Source: Clostridiaceae bacterium (lineage in GTDB: Bacteria > Bacillota > Clostridia > Acetivibrionales > DTU013). Taken from it: DNA of 54,550 nucleotides. A model generated the notes under the pieces. It searched no databases and was not told where the DNA came from. It saw nothing but the letters and a program-made list of their open reading frames with translations. Position 1 is the stretch's first letter. Each line of letters begins with the position of its first letter. The stretch is from the NCBI GenBank assembly GCA_012519745.1, contig JAAYPO010000005.1:1-54550 (forward strand), written 5' to 3'. The position numbers and the translations under genes were made by a program. Below are positions 9,464 through 17,283 of this stretch, piece by piece.

Positions 9464-10564
9464 TCAAGGCTCCCGTATGTAGTCCTCAAAATGGCTGGTA
9501 TACCTGAACCCACCATTTTTCAGCACCCAAAATCCTTCCACCTCCGGGAGTCCTTCAATGAACTCCACAGCCTGGTCGATGTCCATATTGAACACAGCTG
9601 TAGACAGGGCATCGGCCATACCTGAATCCCTGCACAATATGGAAACCGACTTGTAATCGGTGGATGGGAAAAGGGTGTCGGGATCTATAATATGGTGATA
9701 ATCAATACCATCAACAGTATAGTATCTTTCATATATTCCACTGGTGACAAGGGATGCGTCCATTATGTCCAAAATGTGCAGATCGGGCAGTTTCTCGCCT
9801 GTTTCAGGATTCTGTATCCCCACATTCCATGGATGGCCCTGGGCATTTTTACTTCCAATGGCGCGAACATTGCCGCCTACGCTTATCAGGCCTGATGTGA
9901 ACCCGGCTTCCATGGCGATACGACTCGCCTGCTCAGTTGCATAGCCCTTGGCGATGGCACCCACATCAATGCTCATTTCAGGGTCAGCCAGATAGACCGT
10001 AGACTCCGCTTCATTTATAATGATCCTGTTTATATCGGTATGCCTGGCCGCCTCTGCCAGCATGTCCACGGGAGGCAATTCCGCCGAATCGGGGTCATTC
10101 ATCCCCCTTTGCCGGTAATCATGCCAGATCCGCAGGACAGCGCCATAAGCTACATTTACCTTTCCATCGGTTTTATCATGCCACTGCTTTGAAAATTTTA
10201 AAAGATCTATTATTCTTCTGTCCACCTTGACCGGAGCCCTGCCGGCATTGTCATTGACCGTCTTCAGATTGTTTATGCCCTCATAGCTGTTGTATATGTC
10301 ATATAGCTGGTGGTATTCGCTGAGCGTGTCGTATATGAGACGGGAGTGCGCTGCAAACTCTTCTTTGTCATTTGTATATGCAATGATAGTTGTTTTCGTA
10401 TCAAAGAGCTGCAGGAACGTAGCTTCATAGCGTACGGGTTTGCGCATACCGCAAGCGGCAGTGTTTAGCAAAAGCAGCACCGACATGCAAAATAGGCATA
10501 TCCTTTTCACGGATATACAAGCAAGTATATTTTTCCTCTTCATTGCTGTAATATTGTCTATCAC
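9464..10564 (-). CDS. fmnB: ApbE/FmnB-type FMN transferase lipoprotein
   Basis: Attaches FMN from FAD onto Ser/Thr of exported proteins by a phosphoester bond, outside the membrane. The 366-residue protein has a lipoprotein signal (basic start, hydrophobic stretch, lipobox LNTAAC with the lipidated Cys near residue 38). The ApbE fold follows with DVGAIAKGYATEQ, ISVGGNVRAIG (FAD binding) and YHHIIDPDT (metal and substrate site). The start is GTG 10564 with GGTGAG ahead; ATG 10543 (MKRKNIL) is an alternative but has no good ribosome binding site. It lies just downstream of the two-domain lipoprotein that is its likely target and closes the electron-transfer locus. Family is certain; the FmnB role is inferred from context. 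Confidence 0.9.
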   Translation of the reverse strand: MIDNITAMKRKNILACISVKRICLFCMSVLLLLNTAACGMRKPVRYEATFLQLFDTKTTIIAYTNDKEEFAAHSRLIYDTLSEYHQLYDIYNSYEGINNLKTVNDNAGRAPVKVDRRIIDLLKFSKQWHDKTDGKVNVAYGAVLRIWHDYRQRGMNDPDSAELPPVDMLAEAARHTDINRIIINEAESTVYLADPEMSIDVGAIAKGYATEQASRIAMEAGFTSGLISVGGNVRAIGSKNAQGHPWNVGIQNPETGEKLPDLHILDIMDASLVTSGIYERYYTVDGIDYHHIIDPDTLFPSTDYKSVSILCRDSGMADALSTAVFNMDIDQAVEFIEGLPEVEGFWVLKNGGFRYTSHFEDYIREP

Positions 10565-10696
10565 TGCATCAACTCACCGCCGCTCCATACCTGATCATTT
10601 CCGGGTAAGAAAAAAGTCAGAGAGACAAGTCCTGCCTCTCCAACTGATATTACCATAAAGCTGTGATGTTATCTATTCTATAGTTACAATACACGG

Positions 10697-11728
10697 TTAT
10701 TTGGCGTTTTGTGAAGCTTTTTCGATCACCGTGATGAAATCTGTGACATGGACGGTAACTGAGCTTGCCAGTTCGGCATCTGCAGGGGCACCCTCCTTCA
10801 AGGAAATACCCTTGACTTCGCTGGCAGTTTTGCCGGTCACATAAGCCGCAAATGAAGCTGCCTGCTCATTCCATTCCTTCTTTATGCCGGAAGCCTTCCT
10901 CATGCCGTATACATCGCCCAGTTCGTTCTTTGTCTTCACTTCCGCAGTCTTGACGTCAGTGGTCAGTTTACCTGAAGCATTGAAGTTGACATTGGACTGT
11001 GAAGCATCAATAATGCTGCTTGTGATCTTTCCATCTGCCCCGAATGTAGTCGCAGTATACATAGAGTATGCCTGAGCAAGACCATCCTTGTCAGCCGAGG
11101 CATCGGTGGATTTATCCATGGTGGTAACGATCCCAAGGCCGAGCTTGTCGCCTGCTTTTGCTCCCAGATCCTGTGCATTATTGACTGCCTTCTCTATAGC
11201 CTCGATGAGATCGGTAACATGTACTGTGACCGAAGATGTGAGCTCCGCAGCTGTCGGTGCGCCTGCTTCATCCAGTGCTATTCCCTTGACCTCAGCCAGA
11301 GTCTTGCCGGTCACATAAGCCGCAAAAGCATCTGCCTGCTCATTCCATTCCTTTTTGATCCCCGATGCCTTCCTCATCCCGTAGTCGTCCTTCAGCTCCT
11401 GCTTTGTCTTAAAGACAGTATCCAGCGGAGTAACGATTTTCCCTGATGCTGAAAAGTTGATCTTTGTCTGTGCGGCATCGATCTTGCAGGCAGCGATCCT
11501 GCCGTCTGCATCCACAGTTACCGCAACAACAGTAGAATCAGTCTGTGCAAGGCCATCCTTCTCCCCTGCATCTGTCGATTTTGCCACCGATGTGACAACT
11601 GCAAGCCCTGTCTTGAGAGCGCCTTTCGTCGTCCCCTGGGGCGGCGTCTGGTTCGAGCCCTGGCCGCATGCGGTTAGCATAACAATTGACAGAACAAGGC
11701 TCAGAATTAGTGCAATGATTTTTTTCAT
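10697..11728 (-). CDS. pplA: PplA-like lipoprotein with two repeated flavin-carrier domains
   Basis: Predicted surface electron carrier. The start is ATG 11728 behind GGAGGAG, giving 343 residues. The lipobox LTAC puts lipid on Cys21. After a short Gln/Thr/Pro linker come two homologous domains (about residues 41-196 and 197-343). Each carries STDA..KDGLAQ, DA.Q..(I/V)NF.ASGK and GMRKASGIKKEWNEQA, and ends (A)ELxSSVTVHVTD. In FMN_bind proteins the FMN-bearing Thr sits in SGAT followed by a helix. By position SSVT here (Thr168 and Thr325) is the best candidate for flavinylation, one per domain; this is inference. It is followed by apbE and preceded by the Gx-family gene, as in FLEET loci. A transport or binding role without flavin cannot be excluded. 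Confidence 0.8.
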   Translation of the reverse strand: MKKIIALILSLVLSIVMLTACGQGSNQTPPQGTTKGALKTGLAVVTSVAKSTDAGEKDGLAQTDSTVVAVTVDADGRIAACKIDAAQTKINFSASGKIVTPLDTVFKTKQELKDDYGMRKASGIKKEWNEQADAFAAYVTGKTLAEVKGIALDEAGAPTAAELTSSVTVHVTDLIEAIEKAVNNAQDLGAKAGDKLGLGIVTTMDKSTDASADKDGLAQAYSMYTATTFGADGKITSSIIDASQSNVNFNASGKLTTDVKTAEVKTKNELGDVYGMRKASGIKKEWNEQAASFAAYVTGKTASEVKGISLKEGAPADAELASSVTVHVTDFITVIEKASQNAK

Positions 11729-11757
11729 AAAAAGCTCCTCCATTTTTCGAATATATA

Positions 11758-12291
11758 TTATTGGCCCAGCCGGTCAAAGGCCGGAATAATAAACCTCAGC
11801 AGTGTGGCCGTCACAATGCCCGCGACAACTCCGGATATGAGCAGTACAGGCAGGTACGCCACCAGATACATCCCCGTGTAAATAAACGATATTGCAATGA
11901 ACTGGCCCAAATTGTGGGCGACAGCCCCCGATATGCTTTCTATCACATATGATGCCTTTTTGTTGAAGGCTATCATTATAATGATCATCACCGTCAGTGA
12001 TAGTATGCCACCTGAGATACTCAGTATTCCTGCTATCACTCCTCTCGTTGCCGCAACGAAAAGACCCTTTAAAACAGCTATGGAAAAAGCCTGGCTTTTT
12101 TTCAGAAAAAACAATGCATACATCACCGCAATATTCGACAATCCGAACTTGACTCCGGGGACAGGGAGCGGCAGCGCCGGGAAAGCGTTTTCCACCACTG
12201 TCAGCACCAGTGCCAGCGCAAAAAGCAATCCGGTCAGGACAAGGGACCTGGTCTTATGTACTCCTTTGCTGTTGTCAGATTTACCTTTCAT
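11758..12291 (-). CDS. eetB: Gx transporter / heptaprenyl diphosphate synthase component I family membrane protein (EetB-like)
   Basis: A 177-residue integral membrane protein with about five hydrophobic segments. It carries the family signature ENAFPALPLPVPGVKFGLSN near residue 35 and SISGAVAHNLGQ near 118, which match the Hpre_diP_synt_I (PF07456) family. Despite that old name, these proteins look like small substrate-binding membrane subunits. In FLEET loci the homologue is called EetB and is needed for electron transfer in an unresolved way. It starts at ATG 12291 behind GGCGGTAAC..AGG. It lies 53 bases after the NusG-domain-II gene and 29 bases before pplA, clearly in the same operon. 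Confidence 0.85.
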   Translation of the reverse strand: MKGKSDNSKGVHKTRSLVLTGLLFALALVLTVVENAFPALPLPVPGVKFGLSNIAVMYALFFLKKSQAFSIAVLKGLFVAATRGVIAGILSISGGILSLTVMIIIMIAFNKKASYVIESISGAVAHNLGQFIAISFIYTGMYLVAYLPVLLISGVVAGIVTATLLRFIIPAFDRLGQ

Positions 12292-12344
12292 CCTAAGTTA
12301 CCGCCTTTTATCGCCTAATACCTCCGCCGGGCCACACATTCTGT

Positions 12345-12764
12345 TCATTGAGCGCTGCCGGTCTGCTTCCCTCCGCTGCCGATTATGATATCCGGCTCAT
12401 CACCGTTCCAGCCGTCTGCCGGTACGATCTTCACAACGATACCGTTGGGCAGGCAGGCGGCACTTTGTCCGGCCAGGTGGATCCTCCCGGTCTTTATGCA
12501 GACCTTGTCGGGACAATCCGACTCAATAAACTGAATACTGCCATTTGCATCTATACGCAATACCACATCATCATCCTGGGGCACCGAAAACACCTTCTCC
12601 CGGCCCGCCGCCAGTTCGACAGTCTCCACAAGCTGGGAGTAATAGTATATCTCAGCCTTTACCGGCCTGCCTGAAGCCGCTTGGCTGTAGATCAGCCATA
12701 TGGCTGCCGCTGCGGCGATGATGGCCGCTATTGCGATGATGTCGGTTTTTTTGAAAAACTTCAT
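12345..12764 (-). CDS. eetA: NusG domain II-containing membrane-anchored protein (EetA-like)
   Basis: 139 residues: a short cytoplasmic start, one membrane segment at about residues 9-27 (IIAIAAIIAAAAAIWLIYS), and an external NusG_II domain. That domain has the characteristic ESDCPDKVCIKTGRI followed by AACLPNGIVVKI, giving three conserved Cys at about residues 89, 93 and 109. Such proteins are unrelated in function to NusG. They recur beside Gx-family and ApbE/FMN-carrier genes, and the FLEET homologue is EetA. An extracytoplasmic role in electron transfer or cofactor handling is inferred from context; the biochemical role is unknown. It starts at ATG 12764 behind AGGATATTTAGG. The tail is Gly/Gln-rich. 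Confidence 0.85.
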   Translation of the reverse strand: MKFFKKTDIIAIAAIIAAAAAIWLIYSQAASGRPVKAEIYYYSQLVETVELAAGREKVFSVPQDDDVVLRIDANGSIQFIESDCPDKVCIKTGRIHLAGQSAACLPNGIVVKIVPADGWNGDEPDIIIGSGGKQTGSAQ

Positions 12765-12895
12765 CCTAAATATCCTGCCTAACCTTCCAGGCTTCGGCTT
12801 GCGCAGGCCTGTGAAACTTTTGACTCAGCAGCGCAAAATACCTGGATAATATTTACCCCTCATACAGCTAAATAAACAGAATCGCAAAACATACC

Positions 12896-13798
12896 TCATG
12901 AAAAAATCGCAGAAATGAACACCATTGCCGTTAAAGAACCCATTATCAGGACGTAATTCTTTATTGCCGTTATAAAAGTAACCGCCTTGTCCTGATGCTT
13001 CAAAAATACTCTTATATTGCGCTGCACCGGTATCAGCGTCAGCAGCGATACCAGGCAGAGCGGCGACAATATTCCCGTCACAGCCATGACAATGATCGAG
13101 ATATAAGCCAGAAAATAAATGGAAGCAAACACATAAAGCGCTTTCCTGCCCAGATAATATGGCAATGTATATCTTTTTACTTTGATATCCTTCTCGATAT
13201 CACAAATGTTATTTGCAAGCATTATGTTCGCAGTGGTACACACAGGCGGCACTGACAGCAGCAGCAAAGAAACAAGGGGCCACACCATCAGTTCCAGGCC
13301 GATTTTGTCCCAGCCCAGGCCAAGGGTCAGGAATGTCCCGGCAGGCATATTGATATACAAAAGCAAAAACGGTATAAACAATCCGTAAAAGACACCGGAC
13401 ATGACCTCTCCCAGCGGCTGCCTCGAAATAGGCACCGGCCCGTATGTGTACAGCACTCCGGCCAGGAAACACACTCCCCCTGCTAGAAATACAACAATGT
13501 CTGTGATAAGAGCCAGATAAATGCCAAGGAACGCACTGATCGCAAAAAGCACATAAATGATCCTGAGAGCCGTCCTTCTGTTGAATTGCAGCTGCTGGTC
13601 ATTTGTTTTTGTGTCTATGTAATTGTTTATAGCAGTGGTGGTCAGATCGAACACGAACATCGATCCAAAAAAGACCAGCGTCCTGAGCCAGTCAATAGAC
13701 TGATCCTTATACAGAATAAATGCAATTGTCAGCAAAAAAGCAAATGTGCTGGTTATCTTCGTCTTGATCTCTACATAGCTTAAAAATCTTTTTACCAT
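12896..13798 (-). CDS. dmkA: UbiA/MenA-like prenyltransferase (demethylmenaquinone biosynthesis)
   Basis: Expected to attach a polyprenyl chain to 1,4-dihydroxy-2-naphthoate, making a demethylmenaquinone in the membrane. It has 300 residues with 8-9 hydrophobic helices. The two Asp motifs of UbiA enzymes are present: NNYIDTKTND near residue 60 (N-x-x-x-D-x-x-x-D) and NNICDIEKDIKVKRYTLP near residue 196 (D-x-x-D with a downstream K/R-Y-T-L-P). It starts at ATG 13798 behind AAGAGG. It lies directly downstream of a polyprenyl diphosphate synthase that would supply its chain. In FLEET loci this pair is dmkA/dmkB and feeds a quinone dedicated to Ndh2. Exact aromatic acceptor not determinable here. 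Confidence 0.85.
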   Translation of the reverse strand: MVKRFLSYVEIKTKITSTFAFLLTIAFILYKDQSIDWLRTLVFFGSMFVFDLTTTAINNYIDTKTNDQQLQFNRRTALRIIYVLFAISAFLGIYLALITDIVVFLAGGVCFLAGVLYTYGPVPISRQPLGEVMSGVFYGLFIPFLLLYINMPAGTFLTLGLGWDKIGLELMVWPLVSLLLLSVPPVCTTANIMLANNICDIEKDIKVKRYTLPYYLGRKALYVFASIYFLAYISIIVMAVTGILSPLCLVSLLTLIPVQRNIRVFLKHQDKAVTFITAIKNYVLIMGSLTAMVFISAIFS

Positions 13799-13830
13799 AA
13801 CAGCCTCTTACTCTGAGCCCTGCGGCATCC

Positions 13831-14865
13831 TCAGCGCGCAATGGTCTCCGGATTCCCTGATATGTCATGCCGGGCACCTGCGTCATCCCTCCGGAACACT
13901 CTGTATGCCTTATCCAATATCTCCGTCAGACGCATTTTCTTTTCCTCGGTCAGTGCCAGCCTGTCCATAGTCTTAATATATCTGTTGTAGTACTTTTTAG
14001 CCAAAAGTCTTGTGAAACCCAATCCATTGTATCTTTCAACAGCCTGACTCAGCTCAGCCGTGGAGAGGTCATGCTGCGCAGCCCTGTCCTTCAGACCTGC
14101 CTCAGACTGAAACGCCTTGATGATCGGCAATGTAATGACATTCTTCTCAAAATCGGACTGTACAGGCTTCCTGGCAATGCTTTCGTCAGCTTCAAAATCC
14201 ATACAGTCATCGATCAATTGAAACAGCATGCCAAGACTGCGGCCCATCTTTTTGTACAGCTTGAGCTCTGAGCTCTCAGCGCCTGAAAGTACAGCCCCGG
14301 CTAAAAAAGAAGCCTCGAACAATGCAGCAGTCTTTCCGGCAATGATCCTCAGATACTGATAGACTGTCAGGTCGAAATTTCCGTTATTGATATGCTGGTT
14401 GAGCTCGCCGGAGCATACTTTGGAAACATAGTCGGGCAGATCTATCTCCAGATAGTCCTTCCTGGTACGCAATGAAAACACAAGCTTCAGCGATACGCTT
14501 AAAAGGTAATCCCCGCATATCACAGCAGTCCTCTTGCCGAACATCTTCTGCAGCGTCGGAACACCGCGCCTGATATCGGCATCATCAATGACATCATCAT
14601 GTACCAGCGTAGCAAGGTGCAGCAGCTCGATGGCCGCAGCAAATACGACGGCATCAGCATTGACCTGTCCCTCATTGTTCATGGCGCAGGCCAATAATGA
14701 TACGGCACGGATAAACTTTCCCTTAGTTCCGGTCAAATGCTTCACATAGCCCCTTACAAGAGCAGGAGATGAAAAAAGCGCTCTGTCGACCTCTTCCCTG
14801 GACCTCGAAAGAGCGCTGTCAAAATCTAAATAATTGATACCATCAGTCAAATTGACGTCAGTCAT
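13831..14865 (-). CDS. dmkB: Polyprenyl diphosphate synthase (DmkB-like)
   Basis: A trans-prenyltransferase that elongates farnesyl/geranylgeranyl diphosphate with isopentenyl diphosphate. At 344 residues it has the two Asp-rich motifs: FARM in LVHDDVIDDADIRRGVPT (about residues 92-109) and SARM in QLIDDCMDFEAD (about 215-226). GKRTAVICGDYLL lies between them. Its start overlaps the last 8 bases of ndh2 (ATGACTGA), a sign of translational coupling. It is probably the chain-length determinant of the quinone used by the neighbouring Ndh2. The heptaprenyl synthase large subunit HepT is the alternative name for the same family; the Gx-family gene three genes downstream is the so-called component I. 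Confidence 0.88.
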   Translation of the reverse strand: MTDVNLTDGINYLDFDSALSRSREEVDRALFSSPALVRGYVKHLTGTKGKFIRAVSLLACAMNNEGQVNADAVVFAAAIELLHLATLVHDDVIDDADIRRGVPTLQKMFGKRTAVICGDYLLSVSLKLVFSLRTRKDYLEIDLPDYVSKVCSGELNQHINNGNFDLTVYQYLRIIAGKTAALFEASFLAGAVLSGAESSELKLYKKMGRSLGMLFQLIDDCMDFEADESIARKPVQSDFEKNVITLPIIKAFQSEAGLKDRAAQHDLSTAELSQAVERYNGLGFTRLLAKKYYNRYIKTMDRLALTEEKKMRLTEILDKAYRVFRRDDAGARHDISGNPETIAR

Positions 14866-16957
14866 GATATAAATACCACTTTCTAACCCATTTCACATTT
14901 TTCCATTTGCTCTTTAGCACCGGCATGGCGTAATAATCAAGCCCCAGTGTCCTGCCGGCGGCGATGAGCAGCGCGATAGCTGCAAATACCATCCAGAAGG
15001 TGTTCAGATAAAGACCCGTAGTGGTCACAAACATTGCCTGGAGTATCAGTGATGCTGCAGAAGCAGGAGTGGTGAATAAACCGCCGATCAGCGCAAGACC
15101 AATCAGTATCTCAGCCACAACGATGAAAATCTGCATGAACATTTGTACCGATTCGCTTGGGAGTATCAAATTATCAATAAAGGTATTCATCAGAGGCACA
15201 TCCAGCTTGAAAGCATAATCAGCCAGTGTTGAATGGGCCGGATCCTTTCCGCTGACAAAAATCGCTCTGAACAGACCTAAAAAGTCAAAGTTCAAAATAG
15301 CGGTGCCCACTGAGCTGACAGCTTCTCCGGCTGCGGCTGTAGCTGAACTTACCGCGTCAGAAGCGGCACCCGTTGCTGAACTGACCGCGTCAGCGGCAGC
15401 TCCTGTAGCCGAACTAACTGCGTCAGCAGCACCTGTCGCCGCGCTCTGTACAACTCCTGTAGCTGCGCTCGCAGCATCGGCAGTCGCTCCACTGGCGCCG
15501 TCTGTAGCTGCTCCGCCATTGAGTATGCTCTCGTACCATCCATTTGCTCCGCTGAAAAATCCGTTCAGCTTAGGAGAAACAAACCAGCCCTCCGTTATCT
15601 TTTTGATGCCCTCAAACAGCCAAACTGCTCCAAGCCACACTCTAAGAGGCATCAGCAGGAAGCTGGGGGTCCTGTTGGACAAATGACCGCCTACAAAGCT
15701 TCTGCGGTTCCTTATAGTGAAAAACTCATGCTTCACATAGCTGAATATCTTGTTCCACCCAAGCACCTGAATAAAGTACACAATATTTATGAAGTGTTTT
15801 GTAAACATGGCAAGGAAGGACGGCAGACTGAACATCCTGTTAGGAAAGCCCACATGCGCCACACCATAACGTCCTCCCAAGCTCACCATTATACCATGGA
15901 AAGAGGGCTTATAGACCTCCATCTCACCCTTGCCCGTTATAGCACAGGCTATGTTGTGAGCAACCACCTCAGCGCTCTGCTCACAATTCTCTACGACCTG
16001 GGGAACAGGTCCCTTCTCGCCTTCAGCGGTGTAAAGCATATTATCGCCTGCCACATATACATGCTCATCATCTACTGAACGAAGATATTTATCAAGGGTG
16101 ATACGCCCTCTCTGCCCGGATGTGAGCTCCTGTGCGGCTTTTTCGGTGATATCCGCCGCTTCGATCCCCGCTGCCCAGATTATTGTGCCCGATGTCTCGC
16201 GTACGACATCATCGCCTCTCTTCAGATCGATATAGTCCTTCCCAATACTGACAACTCCTGTATCGAGCAGTACTCTCACACCCATTTTCCTGAGGCGTTT
16301 TTCCACCTTGGCAGACAGCTTCTCCGGCAATGCAGGCACTGTGCGCTGCAGCACATCTATATCAGAAATGGAGACAAGCTCCCTGTCTATCTCATACTTA
16401 TCACACAGGATCGGAACATATTCGGCAAGCTCGCCTGCCATCTCCACTCCCGTGAAACCGGCGCCTACGACATGGAAGGTCAGCAGCCTTTTCTTTTCCT
16501 CCGGATCGGTCTGCTTTGTAGCCCTTCTGAAGGTTTCCTGGATATGGTCCTTCAGAATGACGGCATCCTCAAAGCTCCAGAGCTTGAAGGCATTCTCTTC
16601 CGCCCCTTCAACCCCATAATATGTCGGCTTGGAGCCTGCACATATCACAAGATAATCATATGGATATTGCTGGTTCGTCCCTATGACTCTCTTTTTCCCG
16701 AAATCCACCGATGTGACGGTATCGAGCCTGACATCCACTCTCCTGCCTGCAAATATCCTCTCAAGGCTCAATCTGAGGCCTTCCTCATCGACTCTGCCGG
16801 CTGCTACCTCATGCAGTTCGGTGAGCATGGTATGGTAGGGATTTTTGTCGATTATCGTGATCGACACTTCTTTGTTTTTCTTAAGCTTTCTTTCCAGCTT
16901 TTTTGCGGTCAAAACTCCCGCATACCCGGCTCCGATAATCACAATTTTAGTATTCAT
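14858..16957 (-). CDS. ndh2: Type II NADH dehydrogenase fused to a DoxX-like membrane domain (Ndh2)
   Basis: Oxidises NADH and reduces a quinone at the membrane. It has 699 residues from ATG 16957 (GGGAG ahead). Residues 1-400 are the FAD/NAD flavoprotein: IVIIGAGYAGVLTA for FAD, FHVVGAGFTGVEMAGEL for NADH, and YVAGDNM near residue 312. Residues 400-480 start the membrane part (FINIVYFIQVLGW; LRVWLGAVWLFEGIKKITEGW, typical of DoxX). Residues about 482-551 are an Ala/Ser/Thr repeat, mostly 11-residue units like TGAAADAVSSA. Three more TM segments then end the protein. The extra membrane domain is what separates EET-type Ndh2 from ordinary respiratory Ndh. It is first in the operon, overlapping the prenyl synthase gene. 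The repeat insert is unusual. Confidence 0.9.
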   Translation of the reverse strand: MNTKIVIIGAGYAGVLTAKKLERKLKKNKEVSITIIDKNPYHTMLTELHEVAAGRVDEEGLRLSLERIFAGRRVDVRLDTVTSVDFGKKRVIGTNQQYPYDYLVICAGSKPTYYGVEGAEENAFKLWSFEDAVILKDHIQETFRRATKQTDPEEKKRLLTFHVVGAGFTGVEMAGELAEYVPILCDKYEIDRELVSISDIDVLQRTVPALPEKLSAKVEKRLRKMGVRVLLDTGVVSIGKDYIDLKRGDDVVRETSGTIIWAAGIEAADITEKAAQELTSGQRGRITLDKYLRSVDDEHVYVAGDNMLYTAEGEKGPVPQVVENCEQSAEVVAHNIACAITGKGEMEVYKPSFHGIMVSLGGRYGVAHVGFPNRMFSLPSFLAMFTKHFINIVYFIQVLGWNKIFSYVKHEFFTIRNRRSFVGGHLSNRTPSFLLMPLRVWLGAVWLFEGIKKITEGWFVSPKLNGFFSGANGWYESILNGGAATDGASGATADAASAATGVVQSAATGAADAVSSATGAAADAVSSATGAASDAVSSATAAAGEAVSSVGTAILNFDFLGLFRAIFVSGKDPAHSTLADYAFKLDVPLMNTFIDNLILPSESVQMFMQIFIVVAEILIGLALIGGLFTTPASAASLILQAMFVTTTGLYLNTFWMVFAAIALLIAAGRTLGLDYYAMPVLKSKWKNVKWVRKWYLYHD

Positions 16958-16992
16958 TTTAATCTCCCGATTATTAAAAATTAACAATAAAT

Positions 16993-17021
16993 ATTTTCGC
17001 AAAAGTATTATGCCTTGTCAA
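16993..17021 (-). promoter_or_regulatory. Candidate promoter of the electron-transfer operon
   Basis: On the minus strand a perfect -35 TTGACA (17016-17021) and a 4/6 -10 GAAAAT (16993-16998) are 17 bases apart, about 36 bases before the ndh2 ATG. No further good promoter is seen before the next six genes, which supports one transcript down to apbE. Confidence 0.55.
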
Positions 17022-17049
17022 CTAATTAACGAAAATTAATCCATATATC

Positions 17050-17281
17050 CTAATATGTAAATATTTCATTATGTCGTTGCTTTATCCCATAACATTGTTC
17101 ATTCCCATTATAAACATCTTTAAACAGTACTATTAAAAAAAATAATGGAAACCCGAACAGGGAGCATATAAAAAGGCTTGTGATGATCACATTACCAAAT
17201 CCCGACATCTCCATCTCAAAGTTTGGTCCGTATTCAAGCACAAGCCCTGGTACATCTATCGCAGCCGGATACAGCAGAAAT
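17050..17281 (-). pseudogene. In-frame membrane-protein-like remnant after glyS
   Basis: Directly after the glyS stop codon the same reading frame is open for about 76 codons. It encodes Y-P-A-A-I-D-V-P-G then a hydrophobic stretch (NVIITSLFICSLFGFPLFFLIVLF) and a polar tail. The first usable start is GTG 17241 with a weak AGGG ahead, which would make a 63-residue peptide. It may be the degenerate tail of a lost membrane-protein gene or a small translated membrane peptide. I do not recognise it and cannot choose between these. Confidence 0.25.
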
Positions 17282-17283
17282 CC

